A stretch of DNA of 64,000 bases from Liopterus haemorrhoidalis (GCA_963971575.1 OZ020611.1:204952743-205016742); one strand, 5' to 3'. Shown: positions 9,673 to 20,644, counted from the first letter of the stretch. Made by a program: numbers and translations. Notes: generated from the sequence alone by a model not told the origin.

Positions 9673-9949
9673 CAGTGTTTCTCAACCGGTCATCCGCGGA
9701 CTACTGGTGGTCCTTAGCAAAATTTGTGTGGTCCATGAAATGCTTATAAATTACTATTTTTTAGATTTTTTGTTTATTTTCTGTGATTTTTGTTCATTTT
9801 TCAGTGATTTTTTATTACTGAGATTTTTATATAGATGTAGATGTACATATACAATAAATTTGTTTAATAGTACATTTATTTTTTGTGGTCCGCGGTATTA
9901 AATTAAATATTTTACTAGTCCGTGGAACGTTTTCATTTGAGAAACGCTG
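9673..9949. mobile_element. hAT MITE
   Basis: The 277-bp element has ends CAGTGTTTCTCAACCGG and, inverted, CAGCGTTTCTCAAATG. The flanks GTCTAAAT and GTTTAAAA agree at 6 of 8 positions, so it is an older insertion. Subterminal GGTCC..GCGG motifs occur at both ends. It is non-coding. Confidence 0.78.
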
Positions 9950-10099
9950 GTTTAAAAAAATGTTTTATTAAATACCACAAAAAGAAAAAGTGTTTTTCTT
10001 GTGTATCAGTGGTTATCTGGTAGAACCACGGCTGTTTTGTCTATCTTTCTCAACAAAAAAAAATAATAATAATAAAGTTTAATGTTAATATATTTTAAC

Positions 10100-10191
10100 T
10101 TGAAATTTTATTGTTGAAATAATTTATTTTGGGCCTTAAAGGACTAAAATAGAATTTTTCATTTCATTGAAAAATACATATATAGTTTTTT
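10100..10191 (+). repeat. Left part of an interrupted dispersed repeat
   Basis: About 75 bases (TTGAAATAATTTATTTTGGG through AAAAATACATATATA) match 13340-13415 in inverse orientation. The match resumes at 11070-11220 after a family C insertion, pairing with 13190-13330. The continuous inverse copy is therefore the empty site of copy C1. Confidence 0.8.
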
Positions 10192-11054
10192 AGGGTTTTG
10201 TAGGTATGACCAAAAAACCCTTATACCGTCATTTTGTCGTCTGTCTGTCTGTCTGTCTGTTCGGTAAAAATTGTAGCCAAACGGCTAAACCTAGAGAGTT
10301 GAAATTTGGCATGCTTATACAACTCTTTGACCCGCACATAGGAAAAATACTAAAACATCTAAAAAACATACCCCCCTAAAAATATAAACAAATATGTGCT
10401 CATCGAAAACAAAAATATTTTTTTTAAATTTTGAGTAGATTATCAAATGAAAGCCCTTAGTACGTGGATTAACGATCAAATTTTTAAAAAAATGTTGTCC
10501 CACACCCTGTAGCCCAGATGGTTTAAACTAAAAATCTAAAAAAATTCTAAGTAATGTATATTGGTGTGAACCGAAATAGTGCAACAGGAATTTTTGATCA
10601 GATTATGTTTTCGGAAAATAACGCATTTTTTGTGGTTTTTGGTTCACAAAGTACAAAAGTTATACCAATGTAAGACAATCACATGCAAGGCATGCGATAG
10701 CGTAATGGGTTAGAGCACTGGTGTCGTAAGCTAAAATGCGCTGGAAACGAAGGGTTTCGAGTTCGAGTACGGAGTGAATTTTATTTATTTTTTTTTTGCA
10801 TTTTTGTTATGTTGAAATTATTTTGTCAAAATTCTAGTTATATTTTGACGAATGTTGTATTTAATTTTTAAGAGCGTAAATTTAATAACCAGTCTTATTA
10901 TATGATTAACAGACGATAAATTATTTTAAAAATATCGTTCATTTTGCCGTGATTACTACAAAGTAAAATTTGTCCTACACACTCAGCATACCGCCTTCAC
11001 TTATTATATACCTGCGAAACCCTGAAATGTGTGAATATTCACACTTCACATCAA
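10192..11054 (+). repeat. Family C repeat, copy C1
   Basis: The 863-bp copy runs from AGGGTTTTGTAGGTATGACC to TATTCACACTTCACATCAA. Parts: TIR, GTCT microsatellite (10229-10262), AAATTGTAGCCAAACGGCTA, CACACCCTGTAGCCCAGATG, the tRNA-like segment (10685-10779), and the right end ATACCTGCGAAACCCTGAAA with the palindrome TGTGAATATTCACA. The empty-site copy at 13340 shows the target was a T-run (possible TTTT duplication). Confidence 0.88.
10685..10779 (+). promoter_or_regulatory. tRNA-like pol III promoter in family C
   Basis: The A-box-like GATAGCGTAATGGGTTAGAG and B-box-like TTTCGAGTTCGAGTACG lie about 50 bases apart, as in tRNA genes with a long spacer. The same block occurs in C4 (twice) and C5; C3 and C6 carry a different tRNA-like block with GAGTTCGAATCCTG. 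Promoter activity is inferred from box sequence only. Confidence 0.5.
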
Positions 11055-11069
11055 TTTTAATATATATTA

Positions 11070-11220
11070 TTTTGCGCGTTATCATAAGAAGGCTCTGAAA
11101 CGTAAATGAAGAGACGAAAGTAGTTTTTGAAGTAGTGAAAAAAAAATAATGGTTATTTATTTTTAATTTAAATTTTATTGTGAAGTATCAAATGCAAGCT
11201 CTTTAAATCTATTACTCCAG
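11070..11220 (+). repeat. Right part of interrupted dispersed repeat
   Basis: This resumes the repeat begun at 10100: GCGCGTTATCATAAGAAGGC, then TAATTTAAATTTTATTGTGA and ATCAAATGCAAGCTCTTTAA. All match the inverse copy at 13190-13330. The TATCAAATG.AAGC phrase also occurs inside family C, so the repeat is a distant relative of C. Confidence 0.8.
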
Positions 11221-11491
11221 TGTTATAAGGCAATACCGTGTAGTTCTGCTGAATGCGAAAGAGGATTTAGCTGTATGAATTTAAGAATAACTGAAGCTAG
11301 ATCTCGATTATTAATAGAGCATGTGTCTAATTATTAAAATAAAAAAAATAAATAGGTTTTTATGCATTTATTATCATGTATTCCCACATTTGCAATCGGT
11401 TCAAAAATAAAGTACCCCGCCATTATCTAATTTTGCATTAAAACATTTCTACGGCCAGTACTGCCTACGATTTATTTTGAACTTCCTTATA

Positions 11492-12089
11492 CCCTTTTCA
11501 CACTAGATCTTTAAGATCGGATGTTAAAGTGAATGTATTTTTAAACGCTAATGTGACACCGTACGGCCTCGTTTAAACACAAGCGATGTTTAAGACAGAG
11601 ATCTGCGTCTTAAACTTCGCCCGCATTGCCAACTTAATTTCTATTATAAAAAAATACTCCTTGAATTTGTGCTGTCAACATTTTATATTGTCATAAACAA
11701 AAATACTGTATTATATCGATGTTATAAGAAGTTTATACTTATTGTTATAATAAAATTATTTATTTTAATAATGTGTTTAATAAAATACAGAACTACAATA
11801 ATTGAGATAAAATGTATCGACTTACATGTTAATACAGGTGTAATATATTCTTTATTGTATTGCCTTTATTGGAGATTGAAATGAAATATCCTTAATTGTT
11901 TATAATAATTCAAAATGTGCGTCTGCGCAGACAGTTTAAAACTGGTAATTTCATGACGGTAACTTAAGGACAAAATTACTGTAGCTGATGACAGCACCAG
12001 AGATTTAAACATCAAGTGTGAAAGCATACCGATCTTAAACATCGGTGAACTTTAAGTTCACTCATCTTAAAGATCTAGTGTGAAAAGGG
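11492..12089. mobile_element. TA-flanked MITE, 26-bp perfect TIR
   Basis: The ends are identical inverted repeats over 26 bases, starting CCCTTTTCACACTAGATCTT, with TA on each side (11490-11491 and 12090-12091). Subterminal GATCTTAAACATCGG and AGATCGGATGTTAAAG form further inverse pairs. The inside is AT-rich without transposase. Perfect TIRs suggest recent movement. Confidence 0.88.
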
Positions 12090-12119
12090 TATTACGTCAG
12101 TGGAGGAGATCTCTCGCAC

Positions 12120-12580
12120 TTTTTCATTTAGCACTACATTACTGCAAGTAATATTATGAAACAATCCGATTCCAATATGAACGTAGGTTAAAAACAAATT
12201 AATTTCCAATATATAATAAACATTGAAGTAAAAATGCAGATAAACATTATATGTAAAGACTGAATATTTCCTGGCACGTTAAATATTTATAGAGAACACT
12301 TATTTAATAATTCATAATAATTGAATATAATTCAAAGTGTAGATGAATTGTCTCTAAAAATCAATAAGCAGGTTAAGTAGATTTTTATAGAAAAATGCTC
12401 AATTTTCTACTATGCGTTTTCATTGTATAAGTATATTTATACGTAATTTATATGATTTGATTGCTAGGGATTTAATACGAATTCAACAGGTACTAGTATA
12501 GCGTGGCATCTAAAATTCAAATACGATTTTTAGATTAAATTTTTATTTCATATTGCATATTTAGGGTGCTTTAAGTAATG
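12120..12580. other. No gene seen
   Basis: AT-rich spacer between the 598-bp MITE and the mariner C-terminal relic. No exon, TIR or repeat copy was recognised. Confidence 0.4.
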
Positions 12581-12585
12581 AAAAT

Positions 12586-12757
12586 ACGAGGGTCATTTTT
12601 TAAATAAGAACGGTTCTAGTTTAAAAGTAAAAGCCAACGTTTTTTTAAAAATGTTATTTTTACAATATCCTTTCAATTTTCGACGTAATCGTTCTGCTCG
12701 AGGCATTTTTCCGAACGGGCGACGATCTTCTCGTCGTAGAAGTCGGCCGCCAGGCCA
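12586..12757 (-). pseudogene. Mariner transposase C-terminus relic
   Basis: The minus strand reads LAADFYDEKIVARSEKCLEQ then NDYVEN and a stop (12676-12757), the classic mariner C-terminus (FYDEGI..L..RYDKCL...GDYVE). The terminal sequence ACGAGGGTCATTTTTTAAAT at 12588 is its likely 3' TIR, next to TA-like flank. The reading frame breaks off at a 222-bp MITE. The N-terminal piece at 13985-14250 may belong to the same copy. Confidence 0.72.
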
Positions 12758-12758
12758 T

Positions 12759-12980
12759 TTAACCGCCCTACCCATACGAACGTACGTGATACGTCCGCTA
12801 TATAATCGCCCGAACGCAACAAGCCGTATCCCGTACGTTTAGGTACAAAAAAATAAATGCATAACTATGTTTGTTTTTCATTTACCGGTCGTATATAAAT
12901 ATCTGCAATTTTTTAGTTATTTTCACCCGATGATTTTACCTACTTTTTGAATAATAACCCAAATAAGGTAGGGCGGTTAA
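12759..12980. mobile_element. MITE with 14-bp perfect TIR
   Basis: The ends are TTAACCGCCCTACC and its exact inverse GGTAGGGCGGTTAA. The left half has imperfect palindromes around CGTACGTGATACG and CGTATCCCGTACG. Flanks CCAT and CCAA may be a decayed duplication. It interrupts the mariner relic and has no coding content. Confidence 0.68.
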
Positions 12981-13139
12981 CCAACCGTTGACAATGTTTT
13001 TGACGTTATCATCTGTTTAGTCCCCCCCCCCTGTACTAAATTTGGTGAAAATTGGTCTATCCGTTTGGCTTTACATAAAGAACAGACAAACAGAAATTGA
13101 TTTTTATACATAAGATTAAAAATTAGGGTAGTGAAAATT

Positions 13140-13415
13140 TTGTCAAAATGAAAAGTTTAGTAAAAATTATTTTTCTAAATTTTAAGCTTAAAGAGCTTTC
13201 ATTTGATACTATACAATAAAATTTAAATTAAAAATAAATAACCAATTTATTTTTACAACTTCAAAAACTATTTTTTTCTCTTCATTTACGTTTTAAGAGC
13301 TTTCTTATGATAACGCGCAAAATATATTTAAAAAAGTATATATGTATTTTTCGATGAAATGAAATATTCTATTTTAATCCTTTAAGGCCCAAAATAAATT
13401 ATTTCAATGAAAAAA
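13140..13415 (-). repeat. Uninterrupted inverse copy of the 10100/11070 repeat
   Basis: This matches both halves of the repeat split by C1, without a gap, so it preserves the pre-insertion sequence ACATATATACTTTTTTAAAT. It also shows TTGATACTATACAATAAAAT and AAAGAGCTTTCATTTGA, relatives of the family C core. The preceding 13020-13110 contains a LINE/SINE-like phrase ending ACAGACAAACAGAAATTG. Confidence 0.75.
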
Positions 13416-13474
13416 AACAATTATTAAATGAAATGGCTGACAATCTCATAGAGAACAGATCGAAAAACATAATA

Positions 13475-13975
13475 GGCGTTTAAGTTTATTCAATCCAGAA
13501 GATTGCTCAGATTGATCTGGTGACGTCACAAGATAAGTCGGATTGCTCGGATTTATTTTTTAACATTTTCGTAAGCAATATATGTTTAAAGTTAAGTAGT
13601 GACGCTTGGTGACGGTGGCGCTAAATGCAACTGTCAAATTTCTGTCGTTGACTACAACTGCTACCGCGTTTTGTTTTATAAAAATGAGTTTATTACCAAT
13701 AATAGAATTCTATCACAAACGGCACTTATTTCGTCTATTTTGTTAAGTTATGTTTTCAACACATGCCAATTAGCTATAAGATTCAAATTACCCGCGCTAA
13801 CCCCCACCACCAGCAATCTTGCCAAATCATCGGATTGCTTGGAAACGCTCGAATATCTGGCGGATCAATCGGATTGACTAAAAATAAGCTAATGTGTACG
13901 CTCTGACTGCCTTTACGAACGGATCGGGAGCACTTGGATCGCTCCGATTGATTTGACTGACTAAACGTAAACGCC
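13475..13975. mobile_element. TA-flanked MITE, 501 bp
   Basis: Inverted ends GGCGTTTAAGTTTATTCAAT and, from the right, GGCGTTTACGTTTAGTCAGT are bounded by TA (13473-13474, 13976-13977). GATTGCTCGGATT/GGATCGCTCCGATT motifs repeat inside. A 92-codon open frame within is not like any family I know. Confidence 0.72.
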
Positions 13976-13984
13976 TAATGAAAA

Positions 13985-14250
13985 TTCTTGTGCTGTTCGA
14001 CAATAGTGAAGCACCTGTTCTGCCGAATGTGTGCATCAACAGCTACTTTCAGTTATTACGGTTCAGCGGCCAGAACGTTCCTCATCATAGATGTTTGTTT
14101 TTCCACCATTAAATAAACGATACCACTTTAACACATTTCATTCATTAATCACACCTTCCCCATTTAAAAACCCAATCACAGCGCGTATTTCGTAATCGGT
14201 GGGATTAGTAATGGATATAGCAACTTCAGACTGACTAACAATGTTGGCAA
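13985..14250 (-). pseudogene. Mariner transposase N-terminus relic
   Basis: The minus strand reads PTDYEIRAVIGFLNGEGVIN, then with frame changes a WYRLFNGGKTN-like stretch and a decayed DEERSGRPL equivalent. This is the helix-turn-helix N-terminal part of a mariner-type transposase. No start codon or 5' TIR is intact. It is in the same orientation as the C-terminal relic at 12586-12757, with three other repeats between. Confidence 0.6.
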
Positions 14251-14367
14251 ATGATCAGAGACGCTATTAGTCGGTAAAACGACTGTGGGGAACGCTGTGC
14301 GCGGATAGGATGCGCAAACGGTTATTATTTACTATTAATACAGGCTTGAATAAAAATATTTTACCAG

Positions 14368-15367
14368 TAGGGTGACCATATCTTGATCAGACAATTTCTG
14401 GATTTTGACCTTAGAACAGAACACAATAAAAAAATTGATGTGAAGTATGAATTTTCACACATTTTAGGGTTTTGTAGGTATTTATTAAGTGCAAGAAGCC
14501 AACAGAATGCTGGATGTTTAGGAATATTTTTTTGATAAAAAGTTTTATTCATTTCTATTCTTTATTTTAGTACTAAGGACTTTCATTTAATTTTTTTAAA
14601 CTAAATAATTTACGAAAATTTCATCCCAATAAAATTTAATATTATGAGAAAATAATGAGATTCGGACTTTTCGATTTTTACTTTACATCTTCATGATGAA
14701 GATTTAAAATATAAAGTGTTAAAAGATCCAAATTTAAAAAAAAAAAAACTTTTCGTTGTTTAATCCACGTCTTAAGAGCTTTATTTTGATTTCAGAGAAA
14801 ATTAAAAAAAAAATTATTGTTTTTTTCAACGACACAAAAATCAATATTTTTCGAAAAACTAATCTGATAAAAAATTCCTGTTGAACTGTTTCAGTTCCTA
14901 TAAATGTAAATAATGGAGATTTTTTTCAGATTTTTAGATTAACCTCTATGGGATATAGGGTGGGGTACAAAAGTTATTTGACATATTTTTGGCGAAAAAC
15001 CCATAACAAAATTAGATGTTTCAAAAATAAAAACATGCTTGTTGATCCAAGAGGTTTCATTTGATATGCCACTCAAAATTAAAAAAATATATTTATTTTT
15101 AAATATATATTTGTTTGTATTTATCATGGGATGTGTTTTTTTGAACTCTAATTGAATCAGAGATTCAAATGGACACTTATTCTATTTAAACCTTCTATAT
15201 ACAGTCACGATCTTTTACTTGATGAATTATAGTATTTATTTTATATTTTACAAAACATCGACACAAATAGCGTCCCGCTCCCGAAAACGTAAGGTTTTTT
15301 CGGGACACCTCTAGAAAGAACCAGAATACGGGATGAACCGCGGAATTTGGGACGGTTAATCACTTTA
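14368..15367. mobile_element. Decayed TAGGGTGACC element containing family C copy C2
   Basis: The left end TAGGGTGACCATATC matches the element at 9010. On the right, inverted GTGATTAACCGTCCC corresponds to GTGACCATCCGTCCC. No target duplication survives. Most of the inside is a family C copy in reverse orientation. Confidence 0.5.
14434..15175 (-). repeat. Family C repeat, copy C2 (degenerate)
   Basis: The end TTGATGTGAAGTATGAATTT and TIR TTTTAGGGTTTTGTAGGTAT are clear; the interior keeps ATTCCTGTTGAACTGTTTCA and ATATAGGGTGGGGTACAAAA. The tRNA-like block and microsatellite are lost. It is shorter and older than C1. Confidence 0.7.
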
Positions 15368-15482
15368 ATCATCACTCAAATGACAACTATTTTTGTTATT
15401 CATTTAAAAATTGTATAATTAACTAGTCCCAAATATTCACTGAAATGAAAAAAATGTAGATCACAAAATAGATTAGTTTTTT

Positions 15483-16493
15483 AGGATTTTGTAGGTATGA
15501 CCAAAAAACCCTTATACCATCATTTTGTCGTCTGTCTGTCTGTCTGTCTTTCTGTCTGTCTGTCTGTCTTTCTGTCTGTCTGTCTGTTCGGTAAAAATTG
15601 TAGCCAAACGGCTAAACCTAGAGAGTTGAAATTTGGAATGCTTATACAACTCTTTGACCCGCACATAGGAAAAATTCTAAAACATCTAAAAAACATATCC
15701 CCCTAAAAATATAAACAAATATGTGCTCATCAAAAACAAAATAGAAGTTTTTTAAAATTCTGACAAGTGTAGCGTATCAAATGAAAGCCCTTAGTACGTG
15801 GATTAAATATCAAAATTTTATTTTTGTAAAATAAATTGATGCGATTTTGGCCGTGTAGCTTAGATGGTTTAAACTAAATACCTGAAAAAATTCTAAGTAA
15901 TGTACAAATTTTTGATCAGATTATGTCTTCGGAAAGTAACGCATTTTTTGTGTTTTTAACTAAAATATGTTAAATATTTAATTCGCTATATAACACACCA
16001 GAGTAGTAGCTCCACTAGCGTAGTTAGTTTTGTCGTGCACTTTATAATTTGCCAACTAGAGTTCGAATCCTGTTTATTTTATTTTCCTGTTTTTTTTTTT
16101 GCATTTTTATTTTGTTTAAATTATTTTATCAAAATTCTAATTATATTTTGGTAAATGTTACATTTAATTTTTAAAAGCGTAAATTTAATAACCAGTGGGA
16201 AGTGTTGAAATTATAATTTAATGCTATGTTTGACGAAATCAGAGGGCGGGGCTTATGATTTAAGCAACCAATGAAAGCCATAGGCACAATTTTCAAAATC
16301 TTAATGAACCTTGCTATATAAAAAAAATACTGCACATATTTAGAAACTTAAATAACGGTATTAGGCATTCGAATTAAAATTCATAAAAAAATATTTTGAC
16401 ATAAAATTTGTTTTGGCATCCCAAATAATCATCATTCAGTTACTAAATACCTGCAAAACCCAGAAATGTGTGAAAATTCACACTTCACATCAA
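15483..16493 (+). repeat. Family C repeat, copy C3 (second subfamily)
   Basis: Starts AGGATTTTGTAGGTATGACC and ends CACACTTCACATCAA. It carries GTCT/TTCT microsatellite at 15530-15588. The tRNA-like block (16013-16073) has a different sequence from C1, with TAGCGTAGTTAG and GAGTTCGAATCCTG, and the right part (AATCAGAGGGCGGGGCTTAT) is shared only with C6 at 62097. Confidence 0.85.
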
Positions 16494-16744
16494 TTTTTTA
16501 TTTTAAACAATTTTTATCATACACATTTTTGTTGTTAAGTTAATAATTAGAGCAATATATTTCAAGTTTTTTAATAAGTATCCTTTTGAAACTCCCCTCG
16601 CCCTAGAATGAAAATTTTGAGATGCCTATAGTCTATTTTTAACTCCTTGGTGTGCTGTCACCATACGATATTACGTGAAAATGTGTCCAACCATTTTTGC
16701 GTAAATCTTCGACAACAGGCAGACAGACAAACAAAAATGAAATA

Positions 16745-16862
16745 TTTGGCCGATATAGTCTTGAAAAAAATGTTTTTTTTTTGCGGATATTGTCTTATAA
16801 TCATCTGAAAAGTATAGAAATATAATATGAGGGAAAAAAACAACATATATAGCCTCCAATTT
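16745..16862. repeat. Dispersed repeat paired with 63752-63850
   Basis: TATTGTCTTATAATCATCTG and TATATAGCCTCCAATTTTAT have inverse matches at 63752-63850. Both copies lie near a second-subfamily family C end. No coding content is seen. Confidence 0.55.
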
Positions 16863-17253
16863 TATACCTAAAGATTTGATGGTTCGTGTCAGCTGATATA
16901 TGATGATTGATGATAAGCCGGATATTTATCCAGGTAATGGCAAATTAGAGAAATATCCGTTTGAGCGATGCGGAAATAAATTCTTCAGTTTCCGAAACGT
17001 TTTACCTGACTTTTAGCTCATGCTATCAGGAATCGAATTACATCCCAAACTGACAGACTGCTCTGAAGAATTTCATTGTTACCATTTCAAAAAATCAATT
17101 TAAATTGTGAACTTCACACATTTTGTAACTACCTAGCAAGTGACAATATTTATGGCCATATATTGTCAACGGTTAAAACAAAATTATTTTTGAAAAATTT
17201 ACGTCTTTTAAGTATTAAGAGATTACATTTAATGACTTGAAATAAAAAAAAAT
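16863..17253. other. No gene seen
   Basis: This holds GATAAGCCGGATATTTATCC-like unique sequence and, at 17095-17135, a decayed family C end (GTGAACTTCACACATTTTGT). No exon was supported. Confidence 0.4.
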
Positions 17254-17385
17254 CAGCTGTGGTCACCACAGGCCCGACCGCCATCACAAAGTACTTGTTA
17301 AATTTATGCTGGTTTGTCAAAAAATGTCTCAAATAAAAGTTGTTAGTTATTGCGTTTATAGCTACTTTTATTAAATAAATTTTGG
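17254..17385 (+). repeat. Family A fragment A2
   Basis: The hairpin end ATCAGCTGTGGTCACCACAG and the block GTCTCAAATAAAAGTTGTTA are present; the middle and the microsatellite half are deleted. Confidence 0.75.
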
Positions 17386-18170
17386 GATAAACATAGGAAT
17401 TTATTTCAGATAATCATGTGACATAAGGAAATAGAGTTTTTCACGTTCATGTCAAATGAATTCGTCTGATATGATCAACTCATTTGATTAATGTTAGTGT
17501 CGAATTCAAATATTGTAAATTAAAACAGTTCGATTTCTTATTAATGTGACACATTAATAACACTGGTTATTATGATTAAATTACACCCACACACCTATAA
17601 AAATAAACAAATTTCATGATTTAAAATAAATTGAATATCAATATATTCAATAGAAACAGACAGTTCATTCAATAAAAATACCCATCAATTTATTATTCTA
17701 GAATATTGATGTTTCAAATTAGGTTAGTTTGACTATACGTTGCCAGGCAATAAATAACATCAATACAAAAGTACTAGTAGGTATGCAGCGACGTTATAGT
17801 TTCCTGTACAACTTTTTTACACGACTGACAGGGAGGGATTAAGCGCTGGTTGGCAAATTCATTGCCCGTTAAAATACACAGATTGAACAAGTTGAGCGGC
17901 TAATATGACAATGCAGGCTGGTATACCTTATAAGAGCTACGGAGCTGTAGCATCAAACAAATAAATAAATAAATAAACATTACAGTTGTTTATGATATTT
18001 TTCACACTTTCTATACCTAAATTTACTTAATTTTTTATTAAATACCCTCACTATTGTTGTGCGTCATGCCTAAAACAAGTAGTTCGTCTACAAGTTATGA
18101 TGTACAAATTGCTGCAGGCACTGATACGTAATTGTTACGGTAATGCGGCGATTGGCATTGAATGGGGGCT
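17386..18170. other. Spacer with a possible retroelement tail
   Basis: AT-rich. At 17905-17980 the phrase GGCTGGTATACCTTATAAGA leads into an (AAAT)n tail, resembling the 3' end of a SINE or LINE; the similar GACTGGCCTCATGTAGAAAT tail is at 63430-63470. No coding sequence was recognised. Confidence 0.4.
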
Positions 18171-18480
18171 AACCTAACCTAACCTAAAGCGTGTTCTACA
18201 TTATACAATTCTCGTCAAATTTTCATACTTATTTCTTTGACTAGAACTTGTACTAGAAATAAATCAGTGAAATTGTAGAGTGTAGAACACTTTATGTAGT
18301 CAAGGTCAACTTTATTCAAAACTAGATTGGGACAAACTTTTCTTGAAAATATTTTCAAGTTTAACAACAGTACCAACATTAAAATTACGCTTGTAAATAT
18401 TTTGTATTACCATGTGTTTAATAGTGTTTTGTTGATCATTGGTTTGAATAGGCGAATATATAAATTGTGTTTTGTACGTA

Positions 18481-20153
18481 GGGTAAACTGTTGAACAGTG
18501 GATCGAAGTACACAGTGGATCATTGTATACAACATACTTATGTATACAGCGCATGCGGGTATTTACACGTTTGTTTAGTACATTTGAACATCCCCAACCT
18601 TAAGCCACTCACTTAGGGTGTTTGCTTGATAAATGACGGTTGTGTGTACAATATTCTGTTTTAAAGTAGGTGCACTATTATTTTATAATTACGAGTTTGG
18701 TCTTTTTGTGAACATATGTTTCGTGTTTAATTTTATGTTGAATTTATCACATATAGTATGATTTATTAGCAACATTTTGACGTTTGAATGAGATGTCTCA
18801 ATGCTATCTTCTTCATAAAATTCATAAAATTCTACACCTTTGTCTTGCTATAAACAGTGGATCAAAACAAACATGTACACAGTGGATCATTGATCCACTG
18901 TGAACACATGATCCAGCGACATGTGTACCATCAGCGTCTCCAGGACCATCTAATAGCCCAGATATGTTCCTCAGTCCAGAAGTCTTTAGAGGACCTCTGA
19001 AAGCTGGTCCTAGGAAGACGAAACGAAACCAAAGGAAAAAAGGTCGTAGCATGATAGCTACAGATACTCTTGAAAAGAGTGAATTGGCTAAAAGAGCACT
19101 AAAAAAATAAGTTCCAGAGAAAAGAAAAAGGTTAAAAAAGTCACCAAGCAAATTCTTCAAGATATTTCTTCATCTTCAGATATTTCTATTCATCTTAACA
19201 GCGATGATGACTGGATAGAGGAAGATAAATCACCATCATTGCCTGAGAAATTTCCTCAACTGCCAAGGAATCCCACCGAAGGAGATTATATTTTGGTTGA
19301 ATTTGCCGGAAAGAAAAATTTAATATATTATATTGGCAAAATTCTTGAAGAAATTCAGGAGTCCAGTGAATATCAGGAGAGCTATCTTCAAAAAAAGACT
19401 AACTGTCTTTTTCACATGCCAGATATTCCGGATTTGGCCACTGTTCTTTTCCATGATATCAAATTGATTTTGCCAAAACCAACAGTGATGGGTACTACAC
19501 AACAAAACGACAAAAGTCATGCTACACGTTTGCTGTGGAGCTGAGATCCATAATAATTAATTAAAAATATTATTCCGCCTCATTGCATTGTGTTTGATTA
19601 TACATTTATTTTTCTACCAATTTTATAAATATTATTACTTTTTGATGAAGAAAGATGTTTTCTTTTCGTTTTCTGATTAGATTACAGAATATTTAACCTA
19701 GTAGGTTGTTCTTATAAATTGGAGTAGTTAATTTAGGTAACTTTGGTACGTTTAATTTTTTGTTTTTGTTATTGCTGATATACGTATTATTTCTTGATGT
19801 TTTTGTATATGTTCTAATTTTATAAAGACTGTTTGACAATAATAAACAAATTGTTTCAAATATAATAATAATAATAATAATTATAATAATTATGTGTTTA
19901 ATTTTATATGATCCAGTGTTTACATGCACCCGATCCACTGTATATGCTGTCATGTGGTACAGTGGATCAAAAACATACTTTATATTTATAATTTTTTAAA
20001 TATTTTCTAACAAGTTTATGTACAATAATTACCTTTGGATAGATAGGTCATACCCTATCATACACGATATAAAATTTGTATTGCAGTGTGACTTAGCATT
20101 ATAGATGTATACACCAAAAACAAAAAATTGATCCACTGTTAAACAGTTTACCC
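18481..20153 (+). mobile_element. Pogo/Tigger-like element, internally deleted
   Basis: The 1673-bp element is flanked by TA (18479-18480, 20154-20155). The ends GGGTAAACTGTTGAACAGTG and GGGTAAACTGTTTAACAGTG continue into GATC, one mismatch in 24. The decamer ACAGTGGATC recurs at least seven times near both ends, in both orientations, looking like subterminal transposase sites. It retains only the C-terminal third of a transposase. Confidence 0.9.
18915..19544 (+). pseudogene. Pogo-type transposase C-terminal region
   Basis: Frame one reads PSASPGPSNSPDMFLSPEVF, then RGPLKAGPRKTKRNQRKKG and ATDTLEKSELAKRALKK. A one-base slip in the A-run at 19101-19107 moves to the second frame: basic KKVKKVTKQ, acidic SDDDWIEED, then GDYILVEFAGKKNLIYYIGK, and PKPTVMGTTQQ before the stop at 19542. 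This tail (S..E.RG.PKAG.RK, GDYVLVKF..KK...YYVG, LPKP...GT) is that of pogo-superfamily transposases. The DNA-binding and DDE domains are deleted, so the element is not autonomous. Confidence 0.78.
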
Positions 20154-20644
20154 TAAATCAGTAATTTTACAAATCTAATAGCTAGGTTATAAACACTTGA
20201 CAAGATAAGAATTATATATTTATGTTGGTACTTTAAATGAACTGAAACACGTGTAAGAATTTCATTCTCTACCAAAAAATTGAAAAATAAATTGTATTAA
20301 AACTTTGACAACTTCTAGTTCCAAGAAAAAAGTTTAGAAAATTGACGAATAAAGTATAATGTAGAACACACTTAACGGCTGCTTATACACTTTTGGTGCT
20401 GCAAGTGTTTGTAGTTAAAAGATTGTATAGTACACGTATTATTACATATATTTTATATTATATAAGAATGAATAAGAATGATATCCTGCATTCTAAATCC
20501 CGCATGTTCTCTACAACACATAAAACGTTCATTTTCTTCTTCATTCTTAAGACTAATACATATTAAATCATAAAATGTAATATTTCAATATTTTACATAA
20601 TTTTATTTGTAAACTTATATGTAGACTTTCCCGAAAGCAAATCT

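Larger units (their letters stand above)
18188..20372. mobile_element. Harbinger-like MITE enclosing a pogo element
   Basis: Outer inverted ends are AGCGTGTTCTACATTATAC and, from the right, AGTGTGTTCTACATTATAC, both beside TAA (18185-18187 and 20373-20375). A 3-bp TAA duplication is the PIF/Harbinger mark. The similarity of the ends continues about 60 bases. The pogo-type element at 18481-20153 sits inside it, so the MITE itself is about 500 bp. Confidence 0.8.

Noticed and set aside
10230..10262. CRISPR-like array from regular short repeats
   Set aside because: Simple GTCT microsatellite without spacers, in eukaryotic DNA.
10100..13415. A single 3.3-kb element with long inverted repeats
   Set aside because: The mariner relic continues beyond the right arm, and the left arm is interrupted by family C, so two separate copies of one dispersed repeat explain the pair better.
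18171..18187. Telomeric CCTAA array
   Set aside because: Only about three units; similar short runs occur at 21588. Too short for a telomere or an interstitial array.
18312..19160. Minus-strand open frames of 80 and 112 codons
   Set aside because: They are the antisense of the pogo transposase tail and its terminal repeats.
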